Positions 18,200 through 28,270 are shown, numbered from the stretch's first letter. The stretch: 64,000 bases of DNA from Rhizobacter sp. SG703 (GCF_012275445.1 NZ_JAAZQK010000006.1:432902-496901), one strand, 5' to 3'. Numbers and translations: made by a program. The notes: generated by a model from the letters alone, not told the origin.

Positions 18200-18699
18200 C
18201 AGCTGCCTTCCTGGATGTCGAAGGTGAATCGGCCTTCGTCGTCGCGGGCGAGACGAAGGCGCTGCTCGCGCGGCAGCGTGATGCGCGCCGCCGAGTACGC
18301 CGGCTGGATCGGGAGCTCGCGCCCGCCGCGGTCGACCAGCACCGCCAGCGTGACACTGGCCGGCCGGCCGAAATCGAACAGTTCGTTGATGACCGCGCGC
18401 GTCGTGCGTCCGGTGTAGAGCACGTCGTCGATCAGCAGCACCGGCCGGCCGTCGACCTCGAACGGCAGCCGCGTCGGGTCGGCGCTGGACATGCCGCGCG
18501 ACGCGAAATCGTCGCGGTGCAGCGCGCTCGAGATCACGCCGATCTCGCCCGGCAGCTTCAGCTGCTCGTGCAGCCGCTCGGCCAGCCAGGCGCCGCCGGA
18601 CCAGATGCCGACCAGCACGGTATCGGGTTGCAGCAGGTTGCGCACGACCGCTTGCAGGTCCTTGTACAACGCTTCGGCGTCGAGATGCAGTGTGCCCAT
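18199..18699 (-). CDS. pyrR: Bifunctional PyrR: pyr operon regulator / uracil phosphoribosyltransferase
   Basis: A 166-residue phosphoribosyltransferase-fold protein. The PRPP-binding motif is [15 protein letters not shown] near residues 93-107, and the SGGAWLA loop lies near residue 35. In some bacteria PyrR binds pyr mRNA to attenuate transcription; in this lineage it may serve mainly as a uracil phosphoribosyltransferase. The ATG at 18699 lies 22 bases after the ruvX stop. I saw no clear attenuator hairpin in this short gap. Confidence 0.92.
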   Translation of the reverse strand: MGTLHLDAEALYKDLQAVVRNLLQPDTVLVGIWSGGAWLAERLHEQLKLPGEIGVISSALHRDDFASRGMSSADPTRLPFEVDGRPVLLIDDVLYTGRTTRAVINELFDFGRPASVTLAVLVDRGGRELPIQPAYSAARITLPREQRLRLARDDEGRFTFDIQEGS

Positions 18700-18721
18700 C
18701 AGGTGGTCCTGTCGGTGGAGT

Positions 18722-19114
18722 TCAAGGAAGCGCTCGCAGGTATTGCTCCAGGATGATGGCCGCCGACGCCGCATCGACGTCGCTCGCCCCCATCGCATGG
18801 GCCTCGGTGGTGGTGTAGCGCTCGTCGACCTCGTGCACCGGCAGCCGGAAGCGGCCGTGCAGCTGGCGCGCGAAGCGCTGGGCGCGCACGGTGTTCTCGT
18901 GCGGTGCGCCATCGGGATGCAGCGGCACGCCGACCACCAGCGCGCTCGGCTGCCATTCGGCGATCAGCTTGCCCAGGGCCGCGAAACGCGCATCGCCGAC
19001 CGCCGCCACGGTGCGAAGCGGCGTCGCGGTGCGCGTCACGGTGTTGCCGCTGGCCACGCCGACGCGCAGCGTGCCGAAGTCGAAGGCCAGGAACGAACGG
19101 GCCGCCTCATGCAT
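18722..19114 (-). CDS. ruvX: Holliday-junction resolvase-like / pre-16S rRNA nuclease YqgF
   Basis: A 130-residue RNase H-fold protein. The first acidic strand is [12 protein letters not shown] (residues 10-21), the second conserved block [10 protein letters not shown] (60-69), and the DERYTTTEA segment (97-105) supplies a catalytic acid. The family matures the 16S rRNA 5' end and is usually essential. It overlaps yqgE by eight bases. Confidence 0.92.
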   Translation of the reverse strand: MHEAARSFLAFDFGTLRVGVASGNTVTRTATPLRTVAAVGDARFAALGKLIAEWQPSALVVGVPLHPDGAPHENTVRAQRFARQLHGRFRLPVHEVDERYTTTEAHAMGASDVDAASAAIILEQYLRALP

Positions 19115-19694
19115 GCCCCGCCTCTTGCGAGAGCATGCGCGGGTCGATGCCCAGCAGCGACAGCGCCTTGTCGTAGCGCTGCTCGACCGGCGTGTCGAAG
19201 ATGATCTCGGGCGCCGCGCCGACGTTGATCCAGCCGTTGCGGCCGATCTCTTCCTCGAGCTGGCCGGCGCTCCAGCCGCTGTAGCCGAGCGTGACCAGGA
19301 TCTTCTTCGGGCCGGCGCCGTGCGACAGCGCTTCCAGCACGTCCTTGCTGGTGGTCATCTCGAGCCCGCCGGGGATCTGCAGCGACGAGTTGTAGTGCCC
19401 GCCCTCGCCCGCTTCGCCGCCCAGCCGCTCGTGCAGCACGAAACCGCGCTCGGTCTGCACCGGCCCGCCGAAGTAGACCGGCACGTCGGCCAGGTCGGCG
19501 CGGTCGAGGGTCAGCTCGACCTTCTCGAACAGGTTCTTCAGCTTGATGTCGATCGGTTTGTTGATCACCAGGCCGAGCGCGCCCTTCTCGGTGTGCTCGC
19601 ACAGGTAGATCACCGCGCCGGCGAAGGTGTCGTCGGCCATGCCCGGCATGGCGATCAGGAACTGGTTGGTCAGGTTGATGGTCGCGGCAGGCAT
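19107..19694 (-). CDS. yqgE: YqgE/AlgH family protein
   Basis: A 195-residue UPF0301/AlgH protein, function still unclear, almost always upstream of yqgF. Characteristic segments are [25 protein letters not shown] (split by residue 20), GLVINKP and the [13 protein letters not shown] stretch. It is the first gene of the minus-strand operon yqgE-ruvX-pyrR-pyrB-pyrC'-plsC. Only 35 bases separate it from the divergent photolyase gene, so the promoters must overlap. Confidence 0.93.
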   Translation of the reverse strand: MPAATINLTNQFLIAMPGMADDTFAGAVIYLCEHTEKGALGLVINKPIDIKLKNLFEKVELTLDRADLADVPVYFGGPVQTERGFVLHERLGGEAGEGGHYNSSLQIPGGLEMTTSKDVLEALSHGAGPKKILVTLGYSGWSAGQLEEEIGRNGWINVGAAPEIIFDTPVEQRYDKALSLLGIDPRMLSQEAGHA

Positions 19695-19729
19695 AAGGCG
19701 GCATTTTATGACTGCGGCACACTCGCCCG

Positions 19730-21232
19730 ATGGAAAAGGTTACAGAGCCGTCGCTGGACTCGGCGCTGGTGTGGTTCCGGCGCGATCTGCGTGCCGACGA
19801 CCATGCCGCGTTGTTCCTCGCGCTGAAGGCGGCGCGCAAGGTCTGGTGCGGCTTCGTCTTCGACCGCGAGATCCTCGATGCGCTGCCGCGCGCCGACCGG
19901 CGGGTGGAGTTCATCCGCGACAGCCTGGCCGCGCTCGACGCCCGGCTGCGCGCGCTGGCGCCCGGTGCCGCCGGGCTGCTGGTGCGCCACGGCGTCGCGC
20001 GTGACGAGCTGCCGCGGTTGGCGCAGGCGCTGCACGTGCAGGCGGTGTACGCGAACCACGACGACGAGCCGGCCTCGCTGGCCCGCGACACGCGCGTGCG
20101 CGGCGCGCTGGCCGACCTGGGCATCGCGCTGCACACCGCGAAGGACCACGTGGTGTTCGAACGCAGCGAGCTGCTGACCGGCAGCGGCAAGGCCTACAGC
20201 GTGTTCACGCCGTACAAGAACGCCTGGCTGCGCAAGCTGGAGCCGTTCTACCTCAGCGCCTACCCGGTGGCCCGCTACGTGCACCGGCTGGCGCCGCCGG
20301 CGGACGACGTTGCCGACAACATCGGCGGCGGGGTCCCGTCGCTGGCCGACATCGGCTTCGAACCGACCAACCTGCGCGAGCTGCACCAGGGCGCCGGCGA
20401 GGCCGGCGCGCAGGCGCTGCTGGACGACTTCCTGCCGCGCATCGGCCGCTACGGCGAGGCGCGCGACTTCCCGGCGGTGAAGGGGCCGAGCTACCTGTCG
20501 ATGCACCTGCGCTTCGGCACCGTCTCGGTCCGCACGCTGGCGCGCGAGGCGGCGCAGCGCATGCACCACGGCTCGGCCGGCGCGGCGGTGTGGCTGTCGG
20601 AGCTGGTGTGGCGCGATTTCTACCACCAGGTGCTGCACCACCATCCGCGCGTCGTCGATGCGAGCTTCAAGCCGGCCTACGACGCGATCCGCTGGGAGCA
20701 CGGAAAACAGGCCCACACACTGTTCGACGCCTGGTGCGACGGCCGCACCGGCTACCCGCTGGTCGACGCCGCGATGGCGCAGATCAACCAGACCGGCTAC
20801 ATGCACAACCGCCTGCGCATGGTGGTGGCCAGCTTCCTCACCAAGGACCTGGGCATCGACTGGCGCTGGGGCGAGCGCTGGTTCGCCGAGAAGCTGAACG
20901 ACTACGACCTGGCGGCGAACAACGGCGGCTGGCAGTGGGCCGCGTCGACCGGCTGCGATGCGCAGCCGTATTTCCGCATCTTCAACCCGGTCAGCCAGAG
21001 CGAGAAGTTCGATGCCGCCGGCAAGTTCATCCGACGCTACCTGCCGGTGCTGGCAGGGCTGTCCGACAAGGCGATCCACGCGCCGTGGCTCGCACGGCCG
21101 ATCGAGCTGGCGGAAGCCGGCGTGCGGCTCGGCGACAACTACCCGCTGCCGATCGTGATGCACGACGAGGCGCGCGAGCGCACGCTGGCGCGCTATGCGG
21201 TGGTGAAGGGCGCCGAAGGCCCGGGGGCTTAG
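19730..21232 (+). CDS. phrB: Deoxyribodipyrimidine photolyase (class I CPD)
   Basis: A 500-residue FAD-dependent light-driven repair enzyme for UV dimers. The N-terminal antenna domain begins ALVWFRRDLRADDH. The FAD domain shows WRDFYHQVL, DAAMAQINQTGYMHNRLRM and, at the end, NNGGWQWAASTGCD with PYFRIFNP. The ATG at 19730 fits the family N-terminus. Its stop overlaps the convergent small gene ending at 21229. Confidence 0.94.
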   Translation: MEKVTEPSLDSALVWFRRDLRADDHAALFLALKAARKVWCGFVFDREILDALPRADRRVEFIRDSLAALDARLRALAPGAAGLLVRHGVARDELPRLAQALHVQAVYANHDDEPASLARDTRVRGALADLGIALHTAKDHVVFERSELLTGSGKAYSVFTPYKNAWLRKLEPFYLSAYPVARYVHRLAPPADDVADNIGGGVPSLADIGFEPTNLRELHQGAGEAGAQALLDDFLPRIGRYGEARDFPAVKGPSYLSMHLRFGTVSVRTLAREAAQRMHHGSAGAAVWLSELVWRDFYHQVLHHHPRVVDASFKPAYDAIRWEHGKQAHTLFDAWCDGRTGYPLVDAAMAQINQTGYMHNRLRMVVASFLTKDLGIDWRWGERWFAEKLNDYDLAANNGGWQWAASTGCDAQPYFRIFNPVSQSEKFDAAGKFIRRYLPVLAGLSDKAIHAPWLARPIELAEAGVRLGDNYPLPIVMHDEARERTLARYAVVKGAEGPGA

Positions 21233-21672
21233 GCGCCATCGTCGTCCGGCCCGGTGTCGTCGTCGTTGTCGTCGTGCGGGGCGTCGCGCCCGCGGTCGTC
21301 GCCTCGCCCATCGTGCCGGCGGCGCCCGCTGCGAGACGCGCCACGCGCGCGCGACACGCCCCGCCGGCCCTTGCGCCCGGGCTCTTGCGTTGCGCCGGTC
21401 GACAGGCCTTCGTCGCTCGACGCGTCGCCGCCGGTGATGTCGGCCAGCGCATCGACGCCGTTCCCGTCCGATCCGTCGAAGCAGGCCGTTGCCACCGTGA
21501 AGCGGGCACCGCCGCGGCATTTCGAGACCTTCAGCACGAGGTAGGCCCGGCGGTCCGGCGGGTCCGGCAGCGGGTCGTGCGACGCAGCCCAGGCCGACAG
21601 GGCCCTGGCCTTGTGATCGGCATTGGCGACTGGACCGACCGGACCGATTCCCACGACGTGATGCCCGTTCAA
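21229..21672 (-). CDS. Hypothetical protein with acidic low-complexity tail
   Basis: A reading frame of up to 147 codons with strong GC third-position bias, as in real genes here. Residues 1-90 are mixed and globular-looking (RAYLVLKVSKCRG). Residues 95-125 are Arg/Gly-rich and the end is an Asp run (DDNDDDTGPDDD). The only starts are TTG 21672 and internal GTG codons, with no good ribosome site, so the start is open. No family recognised; it may be a remnant or a chance frame. Confidence 0.38.
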   Translation of the reverse strand: MNGHHVVGIGPVGPVANADHKARALSAWAASHDPLPDPPDRRAYLVLKVSKCRGGARFTVATACFDGSDGNGVDALADITGGDASSDEGLSTGATQEPGRKGRRGVSRARGASRSGRRRHDGRGDDRGRDAPHDDNDDDTGPDDDGA

Positions 21673-21760
21673 AGGTGGAAGACGGTGGTGGGTGACCGCG
21701 CGGGCGCGCCGGTTCCGTGCGGCCGCGTGTTCGGGCGCTTTGTCTGCCGCCCTGGCGCCA

Positions 21761-22111
21761 TCACAGCACGCGCCGAGGCGCTGCCGTCGCCGCGTCGCCG
21801 CTGTTCGGCGTGCCGGTCGGCTCGATCAGCAGCATGTGCGTCTCCTCGTCGGCCCACGGCCGGTGCTGCACGCCGCGCGGCACGATGAACATCTGCCCCG
21901 GCCCGAGCGTGACCGTGCCGTCCGGCAGGTCGATGTGCAGCCGGCCCTTCAGCACGAGGAAGAAATCGTCGGTGTCGGGGTGAGCGTGCCAGCGGTACTC
22001 GCCGGCCACCTTGACCACCATCACGTCGTGGCCGTTGTACTCGGCCACGGTGTGCGGGGCCCAGTGGTCGTCGAAAAGTTCGAGCTTGTCGTGCAGGTCG
22101 ATCGCGTTCAT
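21761..22111 (-). CDS. Single-domain cupin protein
   Basis: A 116-residue beta-barrel protein. The two cupin motifs are visible: WHAHPDTDDFFLVLKGRL with metal-ligand histidines and an acidic residue, and PGQMFIVPRGVQHRP with the last histidine. ATG 22111 gives the usual cupin N-terminus. It is divergent from the AraC regulator that starts 75 bases away, which may control it. Substrate unknown. Confidence 0.85.
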   Translation of the reverse strand: MNAIDLHDKLELFDDHWAPHTVAEYNGHDVMVVKVAGEYRWHAHPDTDDFFLVLKGRLHIDLPDGTVTLGPGQMFIVPRGVQHRPWADEETHMLLIEPTGTPNSGDAATAAPRRVL

Positions 22112-22185
22112 GGAAGCCTGGCGTGCAGAGTGAAACCGCACACAGTCTGCCGACGCACGCGGCGCGGGTCTTGTACGCTTGTCGC

Positions 22186-23118
22186 ATGATCACCGCGCCT
22201 TCCGGCGGCCCCGGCGCCCCGAGTGCCTCCGACTGGGCCCGCTTCCAGCCGGGCGCCACGCCCGACATCACGCTGATGCAGGCGCATTTCACCGAGCACG
22301 TCTTCGAGCGGCACAGCCACGCGCAGTACGCGATCGGCGTCACGCACAGCGGCGTGCAGACCTTCCACTGCCGCGGTGCCGCCCACGCCAGCCTGCCGGG
22401 CGACCTGCTGCTGTTCAACCCCGACGAGGCCCACGACGGGCAGCGCGGCACCGACGAAGGCTTCGGCTACGCGATCCTCTATGTCGACCCGGCCGCGCTG
22501 CCGCGCCACCTGCAGCGCGAGGCCGGCACGCTGGCCAGCGCCTTCTTCCGGCAGCCGGTGGTGCACGACCCGCAGGCCGCCGCCGCGCTGCAGCGCGCGA
22601 TGGCCGCCATCGGCCAGCCGCAGGAATCGCTGCGCGGCGAGGCCCTGACCACCGACGTGCTGGTGCGCCTGCTGCAACGCCATGGCGAGACGCCGGCGAC
22701 GCACGCCGAGCCGCTGGCCGCCGGCGCGCGGCGCATGCTGCGCGTGCGCGACCACATCCGCGCCCATGCGTCGCGCGACCTGTCGGTGGCCGAACTGGCG
22801 CGCGAGGCCGGGCTGTCGCGGGTGCACCTGAGCCGCGCGTTCGCCCGGCACTTCGGCGTGCCGCCGCACGTCTACCTGAACGCGGTGCGGCTCGAGCACG
22901 CGAAGCGCCTGCTGCTGGCCGGCGTTGCGCCGGCGCTCGCGGCGCTGGACGCCGGCTTTGCCGACCAGAGCCACTTCAGTCGCCGCTTCAAGGGCGCGAC
23001 CGGGCTGGCGCCCGGCGCCTGGCTGCGCCAGATGGGCGCTCAGGCGGCGGCCGGCGACGGCGCGAGCACCGCATCGACCAGCGCGGTGTCGAGGTACTCG
23101 ACCACCTCGGTCAGCTGA
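22186..23118 (+). CDS. AraC-family transcriptional regulator
   Basis: A 310-residue regulator. An N-terminal cupin-like sensing domain carries the HSHAQYAIGV segment (about residues 44-53). The C-terminal double helix-turn-helix includes LSVAELAREAGLSRVHLSRA and the FADQSHFSRRFK signature. The final 25 residues, rich in Ala/Ser/Thr, are read through DNA that is antisense to a decayed SnoaL-like gene, so the natural tail may have been shorter. Divergent from the cupin gene. Confidence 0.88.
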   Translation: MITAPSGGPGAPSASDWARFQPGATPDITLMQAHFTEHVFERHSHAQYAIGVTHSGVQTFHCRGAAHASLPGDLLLFNPDEAHDGQRGTDEGFGYAILYVDPAALPRHLQREAGTLASAFFRQPVVHDPQAAAALQRAMAAIGQPQESLRGEALTTDVLVRLLQRHGETPATHAEPLAAGARRMLRVRDHIRAHASRDLSVAELAREAGLSRVHLSRAFARHFGVPPHVYLNAVRLEHAKRLLLAGVAPALAALDAGFADQSHFSRRFKGATGLAPGAWLRQMGAQAAAGDGASTASTSAVSRYSTTSVS

Positions 23119-23524
23119 CCGGCGGCGAGCCGGAACACGAAGCAGTAGTGGTTGTCGCAGGGCTTGCCGGCCCGGGTGTCGACCCGGCCGCGGCACGGCA
23201 CCGCGACGTGCTCGCCTTCGGCGATGAAGCGCTCGGCGGTGTTGGTGCAGGTGCCGTCGAACTGCGCGAACAGCGGGGCGAGCAGTTGCTCGCGCACCGC
23301 CTTCTTGCCGCGCCAGGTGCCGGACTAGGCCGAGCTGCCGGTGATCGTCCAGCAGAGGTCGTCGGCCACTTTCAGCGCCGTCTTCCATTCGGCGATCTGC
23401 GCCTCCACCTGCGCACGGTGGCCGACAGTCCCTGCGCCTCGTACCAGCGGATCGCATGCACGCTGCGGCCGGTGCGTTCGGCCAGTTCGCCGATGCGCAT
23501 CTGCGGCGTCGGGTCGGTGGCCAT
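23040..23524 (-). pseudogene. Collapsed MerR regulator joined to a SnoaL-like domain, both broken
   Basis: From ATG 23524 the frame encodes a normal MerR start (MRIGELAERTGRS, VHAIRWYEAQGL). It then jumps out of frame to a typical MerR C-terminal piece, AQVEAQIAEWKTALK, with about 60-70 codons missing. That piece runs straight into the core of a SnoaL/NTF2-like protein (ADDLCWTITGSSA). A TAG at about 23328 stands where the family has Trp (expected WSGTWRGKKAV), and the remainder (23040-23297) is intact to its stop. So there is at least one internal deletion with frameshift, a fusion deletion and one nonsense codon. Confidence 0.75.
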
Positions 23525-23527
23525 GGC

Positions 23528-24694
23528 TCAGGTTCCGAGCGTCGCCAGGTGCGACTGCACGCCGTCGCGGCCCGCGGCCTTCGCGCGGTACAGCGCCTCG
23601 TCGGCCTGTGCCGCGGCCGGCTCCCAGCCGTCGAAGCGGTCGAAGGCGGCCGACACGCCGATGCTCGCGGTGCAGCCGACCCGTTCGCTGCCGACCGCCG
23701 CCGGCACCTGCAGCCGGCCGATGGTGCGCCTGAGCCGGTCGGCGAGTGCGAGCGCAACGGCAGGGTCGGCGCCGACGCAGCCGATCAGGAACTCCTCGCC
23801 GCCGATGCGCGCGACGAAATCGCCGGTGCGCAGCTGCGCCGTCAGTTCGCACGCGACGACCTGCAGCACCGCGTCGCCGGTGGCATGGCCGAGCGTGTCG
23901 TTGATGCGCTTGAAGTGGTCGATGTCGACCAGCAGCAGCGTCAGCGGCACGGCCTGGCGCTGGCCGAAGTGCTGCTTCAGCGCCTGCGCGAGGCCGTTGC
24001 GGTTGAACACGCCGGTCAGCGCGTCGCGGGTCGCCAGGTCGGCGAGCTGGCCGTTCAGGCGCAGCAGCATCATCCACACCAGCGTCAGCGCGGTGACCAC
24101 TGCGGTGACCGACGCAAAGAGGTAGTAGACCTTCGCCATCGGGCCGTGGAAGGCGACCGGCATGCCGGCCTGCGCGATGTGGGCACCGCGCAGCAGCGTC
24201 AACGCCGACAGCCCACCGACGATCCCGACCAGCAGCGCCAGCGGCGCCTGCAGCGGCGCGCCCTGGCGGCGCCGCTCGGTCGCGAGGATCCACGCGATCT
24301 GCGCGTACAGCAGGCCGATCATCGCGTTCAGCGCGACGTGCCGCGCCTGCGCGCCACCCACTTGCGCCGCCGCGACCTCGGCGCCGAACATCAGCAGCGC
24401 CAGCAGGCCGACCCGCCGCGGCGGCATCGGCAGCCGGCCGACGAACTCGCGCACGCCGTCGCCGAACAGCAGCACCGCGAGCAGCATCGTGCCGTCGGAC
24501 GCCAGGCCGAGCGCATCGACGCCCTGCAGCCCGGCCAGCAGCCGTGCCAGATAGGCCGCACCGAACAGCCCGCTCGCCAGCGCCCAGCGGCCCAGCCCCG
24601 GCGCAGCCGGCATGCGGCGCCACACGAGCGCCATCAGCCCGCTGCTGGCAAGCAGGTGGATGGCGAGCATCAGGATGACGGTGGCGGGGTCCAT
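23528..24694 (-). CDS. Membrane-bound diguanylate cyclase (GGDEF)
   Basis: A 388-residue protein. Residues 1-205 contain about seven hydrophobic helices, a membrane sensor region. The GGDEF domain follows (about 215-380), with [25 protein letters not shown], the active site RIGGEEF and an intact RTGD inhibitory site five residues upstream. It should make cyclic di-GMP and be product-inhibited. ATG 24694 lacks a clear ribosome site, so the start is the most likely but not certain. Confidence 0.88.
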   Translation of the reverse strand: MDPATVILMLAIHLLASSGLMALVWRRMPAAPGLGRWALASGLFGAAYLARLLAGLQGVDALGLASDGTMLLAVLLFGDGVREFVGRLPMPPRRVGLLALLMFGAEVAAAQVGGAQARHVALNAMIGLLYAQIAWILATERRRQGAPLQAPLALLVGIVGGLSALTLLRGAHIAQAGMPVAFHGPMAKVYYLFASVTAVVTALTLVWMMLLRLNGQLADLATRDALTGVFNRNGLAQALKQHFGQRQAVPLTLLLVDIDHFKRINDTLGHATGDAVLQVVACELTAQLRTGDFVARIGGEEFLIGCVGADPAVALALADRLRRTIGRLQVPAAVGSERVGCTASIGVSAAFDRFDGWEPAAAQADEALYRAKAAGRDGVQSHLATLGT

Positions 24695-24882
24695 GGCGAC
24701 GGAGGGGCGCCGCAACGAGCGAGGCGGAACGCGGATTGTCGCCACGGATCCGGGCACGTCGCGACCCGCTGCGCCCCCAGGCGCCGGCAGCGTGACGAAG
24801 CACCGATTCCCATCCGGCGACGGGACGGGATGGCGTCGGCGCGTTTTCGAATATCGTCCGCAATCCAACTCACAGGACCCCG

Positions 24883-26817
24883 ATGACCCCGACCCTTCGC
24901 ACCGCCGTGGCCGCCATCACCCTGGCGACCCTGGCCACCCTTGCTCAGATCGCCGCCGCGCAAACCCTGCCGGCCTTGAGCGACGCGCCCTACCCGGGCG
25001 TGATCCAGCTGTCGGTGGATGCCACCGACCTCGACCGCAAGATCTTCCGCGTGCGCGAGAGGATTCCCGCCTCGCCCGGCCCGCTCGCGCTGTACTACCC
25101 GCGCTGGCTGCCGGGGACGCATTCGCCCGGCGCGGCGCTCGCGCAGCTCGGCGGCCTGCAGATCAGCGCCGGCGGCAAGCCGGTCGCGTGGTTGCGCGAC
25201 ACGGTCGACAGCGCAGCCTTCCACGTCGAAGTGCCGGCCGGTGCGACGGCGCTCGACATCGAGTTCCAGTTCCTGACCCCGGTGGAGGCCGGCACCGAGC
25301 GGGTGGTCGTCACGCCCGACATGCTCGGCGTGCAATGGAACGCGGTCGTGCTGTACCCGGCCGGCCACGCCGCCGCGCAGATCGCGGTGCAGCCGAGCCT
25401 GACGCTGCCGACCGGGTGGCAGGCCGGCACCGCGCTCGACGTGGCGTCGAAAGACGGGGCATCGACACGCGGCACGACCTTCGCCTTCAAGCCCACCGAC
25501 CTCGACACGCTGGTCGACTCGCCGGTGTTCGCCGGCCGCCACCTGCAACGGCTGGACCTCGACCCCGGTGCGGCGGCTGCCGGCCGCGCGCCGGTGTTCC
25601 TGAACGTGGTCGCCGACCGCGCGTCGCAGGGGATCATCAGCCCGGAGCAGCTCGCGGCGCACCGCGCGCTCGTCACGCAGGCCGACAAGGTGTTCGCGTC
25701 GCGGCACTTCACGCACTACGAGTTCCTGCTGGCGCTCAGCGACCAGTTCGGCCGCATCGGGCTGGAGCACCACCAGTCCAGCGAGAACGGCGTGAAGGCA
25801 GCCTACTTCACCGATTGGAGCAAGGGCTCGTTCGGGCGCGACCTGTTGCCGCACGAGTACACCCATTCGTGGAACGGCAAGTTCCGCCGCCCGGCCGACC
25901 TGTGGACGCCGCACTTCAACACGCCGATGCGCGACAGCCTGCTGTGGGTCTACGAAGGCCAGACGCAGTACTGGGGCGCGGTGCTGGCCGCACGCTCCGG
26001 GCTGGTGAGCGCGGCCGACGCGCGCGACGAGCTGGCCGAAACCGCGGCCCTGCTCGATGCCCGCGCCGGCCGCGCCTGGCGCAACCTGCAGGACACCACC
26101 AACGAGCCGCTGCTGTGGGCCACGCGCGGCCGCCGCGACTGGACCTCGTGGCAACGCTCGGCCGACTACTACGACGAATCGCGCCTGATCTGGCTGGAGG
26201 CCGACATGCTGATCCGCGAGCGCTCGAACGGCAGGCGCTCGCTCGACGACTTCGCACGCGCCTTCTTCGGTGCCGAGCCGAAGCGCGTGCAGCCGCTGAC
26301 CTACACCTTCGACGACGTGGTGCGCGAACTGAATCGCGTGCAGCCGCACGACTGGGCCGGCTTCCTGCGCCAGCGGCTGGACACGAACGACCGCCCGGCG
26401 CCGATGGGCGGCATCGCTGCCGCCGGCTGGAAGCTCGCGTGGAGCGACACGCCGAGCGAGCACTACAAGGCCCGGATGGCAGGCTACAAGGTGGCCGATT
26501 TCAGCTACTCGCTCGGCTTCGACATCGGCGAAGCCGCGAAGGTGCGCAACGTCAACTGGGGCAGCCCGGCCTTCGACGCCGGCATGGCGCCAGGCGCGAC
26601 GCTGCTGGCCGTCAACGGCCGCGCATACACCGAAGAACTGCTGAAGGAGGCCGTCACCGCCGCGAAGACCGGCGGCCCGCTCGAGCTGCTGCTGAAGTCG
26701 GGCGACCTCTACCGCAGCGTGCGCATCGACTGGCGCGGCGGGCTGCGCTACCCGTCGCTGCAGCGCATCGACGGCACGCCGGACCGGCTCGCGACGCTGT
26801 TCGCGCCGCTGCGCTGA
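24883..26817 (+). CDS. M61-family peptidase (glycyl aminopeptidase type) with PDZ domain
   Basis: A 644-residue exported zinc peptidase. The signal peptide is residues 1-26 (ends AAAQ). The catalytic zinc motif [10 protein letters not shown] is near residues 326-335, with the downstream glutamate in [15 protein letters not shown]-like domain (about 540-610, [20 protein letters not shown]) closes the protein. Family members act in the periplasm on N-terminal glycine/alanine peptides. Convergent with the TetR gene. Confidence 0.9.
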   Translation: MTPTLRTAVAAITLATLATLAQIAAAQTLPALSDAPYPGVIQLSVDATDLDRKIFRVRERIPASPGPLALYYPRWLPGTHSPGAALAQLGGLQISAGGKPVAWLRDTVDSAAFHVEVPAGATALDIEFQFLTPVEAGTERVVVTPDMLGVQWNAVVLYPAGHAAAQIAVQPSLTLPTGWQAGTALDVASKDGASTRGTTFAFKPTDLDTLVDSPVFAGRHLQRLDLDPGAAAAGRAPVFLNVVADRASQGIISPEQLAAHRALVTQADKVFASRHFTHYEFLLALSDQFGRIGLEHHQSSENGVKAAYFTDWSKGSFGRDLLPHEYTHSWNGKFRRPADLWTPHFNTPMRDSLLWVYEGQTQYWGAVLAARSGLVSAADARDELAETAALLDARAGRAWRNLQDTTNEPLLWATRGRRDWTSWQRSADYYDESRLIWLEADMLIRERSNGRRSLDDFARAFFGAEPKRVQPLTYTFDDVVRELNRVQPHDWAGFLRQRLDTNDRPAPMGGIAAAGWKLAWSDTPSEHYKARMAGYKVADFSYSLGFDIGEAAKVRNVNWGSPAFDAGMAPGATLLAVNGRAYTEELLKEAVTAAKTGGPLELLLKSGDLYRSVRIDWRGGLRYPSLQRIDGTPDRLATLFAPLR

Positions 26818-26843
26818 GTACAGTCGAGTCGAACTGACCCTCG

Positions 26844-27431
26844 TCAGGCGGCGGCCGGCTCGCCGGCGAGGTCCGCCGCGACCGCCTGCAGGATCTCGTT
26901 CGACAAGGCCTCGTCGTCGACCGCGCGGGCCAGCACCTGCGCGCCGATCATCGCGGCATACGCGACGATCGCGCGCTCGCGCCGCCGCGCCTTGCGCCCG
27001 CCGACCAGCGCGGCGATGAAGTCGACCGCGCCGCGCACCCCGGCGGTGAACGCGGCCCGCAATGCCGGCCCCTGGCGCGCGGCCTCCGCGCCGAGCGCTG
27101 CGACCGCGCAGCCGTCGCCGGGTTCGTCGCGGTGCTCGGCCGACAGGTAGCTGCGCGCCAGCGCGGCCAGGCCGTCTTCGCTGCGTGCCGCCGCATCGCC
27201 GACGACGCGCTGCCAGCGCTGCCCCCCGGCCTCGAACACCCGCGAACAGGCCTCGGCCATCAGGTCTTCCTTCGAGCCGAACTGGCCGTAGAAGCCGCCG
27301 TGCGTCATGCCGGCGCCCTTCATCAGGTCGGCCACGCCGATGCCGTCGAAGCCGCGCTCGCGGAACAACCTCGCCGCCACGGCCAGCACCCGCTCGCGGT
27401 TCTGCAGGGCTTGTTCACGGCTGACTTTCAT
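26844..27431 (-). CDS. TetR-family transcriptional repressor
   Basis: A 195-residue regulator. The N-terminal helix-turn-helix is VADLMKGAGMTHGGFYGQFGSKEDL (split after 20), a pattern seen in TetR repressors of oxidoreductase genes. It is divergent from the SDR gene, and the gap contains two copies of a 14-bp palindrome, so it very likely represses both genes and is released by a small reactive ligand. Confidence 0.92.
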   Translation of the reverse strand: MKVSREQALQNRERVLAVAARLFRERGFDGIGVADLMKGAGMTHGGFYGQFGSKEDLMAEACSRVFEAGGQRWQRVVGDAAARSEDGLAALARSYLSAEHRDEPGDGCAVAALGAEAARQGPALRAAFTAGVRGAVDFIAALVGGRKARRRERAIVAYAAMIGAQVLARAVDDEALSNEILQAVAADLAGEPAAA

Positions 27432-27472
27432 CGCGGGACGACCTTTCCGGCAAGGGGTGCTGAAGACGACGC

Positions 27473-27503
27473 TTGACATGATAAATGATGTGCGTCATAT
27501 AAT
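27473..27503 (+). promoter_or_regulatory. Promoter of the SDR gene
   Basis: TTGACA (27473-27478) and a perfect TATAAT (27498-27503) with a 19-base spacer. The first TetR palindrome fills the spacer and ends on the first base of the -10 box, so binding would exclude RNA polymerase. Confidence 0.65.
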
Positions 27504-27523
27504 TCAATCATGACGACCGTCAT
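27485..27523. promoter_or_regulatory. Twin TetR operators
   Basis: ATGATGTGCGTCAT (27485-27498) and ATGACGACCGTCAT (27510-27523) both fit the palindrome ATGAYGNNCGTCAT. Their centres are 25 bases apart, flanking the -10 box. Two near-identical palindromes next to a divergent TetR gene are strong evidence for operators. Confidence 0.8.
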
Positions 27524-27559
27524 TTAAAACCGCTTCACGTTCCTCGAAAGGACCCCGCC

Positions 27560-28270
27560 ATGAACATCCGCAATGCCGTCATCCTGGTGACCGGCGCCAA
27601 CCGTGGCCTCGGCAAGTCGCTGGTCAAGCAGCTGCTCGCCGCCGGCGCGAAGAAGGTCTATGCCGCGGCCCGCGACCCGGCCAGCATCACGCTCGCGGGG
27701 GTCGAAGCGGTCAAGCTCGACGTGACGAAGCCGGCCGACATCGCCGCCGCGGCCGCGCGCCTGCAGGACGTGAGCGTCGTGATCAACAACGCCGGCATCA
27801 CGCGCGGCTCGCCGCTGCTGGCGGCCGGCAGTGCCGAGGCGGCGCGCGCCGAGATGGAGACCAACTTCTTCGGCCCGCTGGCGCTGAGCCAGGCCTTCGC
27901 ACCGGTGCTGAAGGCCAACGGCGGCGGTGCGATCGTCAACGTGCTGTCGGTGCTGAGCTGGGTCAACATCCCAAGTGCCGCCACCTACAGCACGACCAAG
28001 TCGGCCGCCTGGTCGCTGACCAACGGGCTGCGCGGCGAGCTGCGCGCGCAGGGCACGCAGGTGGTGGGAGTGCATGTCGGCTACATGGACACCGACATGA
28101 CGAAGGGCCTGGACACGCCGAAGGCCGACCCGGACCAGGTGGCGCAGCAGGTCGTCGACGCGCTCGCGAGCGGCGCCGAAGAGGTGCTGGCCGACGACCT
28201 GAGCCGCGGCGTGCGGCAGGGACTGGCCGCCCCGCGCGGGGTGTACCTGGGCGAGCCGGCGACGGCCTGA
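27560..28270 (+). CDS. Short-chain dehydrogenase/reductase
   Basis: A 236-residue classical SDR. The cofactor motif TGANRGLGK is near residues 11-19, the NNAG motif near 74-77, and the catalytic Tyr-Lys in YSTTKSA near 137-143. The aspartate in VKLDVT binds adenine. The substrate is unknown; regulation by a TetR repressor suggests inducible handling of an aldehyde, ketone or xenobiotic. AAAGGA precedes the ATG. Confidence 0.9.
   Translation: MNIRNAVILVTGANRGLGKSLVKQLLAAGAKKVYAAARDPASITLAGVEAVKLDVTKPADIAAAAARLQDVSVVINNAGITRGSPLLAAGSAEAARAEMETNFFGPLALSQAFAPVLKANGGGAIVNVLSVLSWVNIPSAATYSTTKSAAWSLTNGLRGELRAQGTQVVGVHVGYMDTDMTKGLDTPKADPDQVAQQVVDALASGAEEVLADDLSRGVRQGLAAPRGVYLGEPATA

Noticed and set aside
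22112..22185. Possible AraC operator between cupin and regulator genes
   Set aside because: No repeated or symmetric half-sites stand out in these 74 bases.
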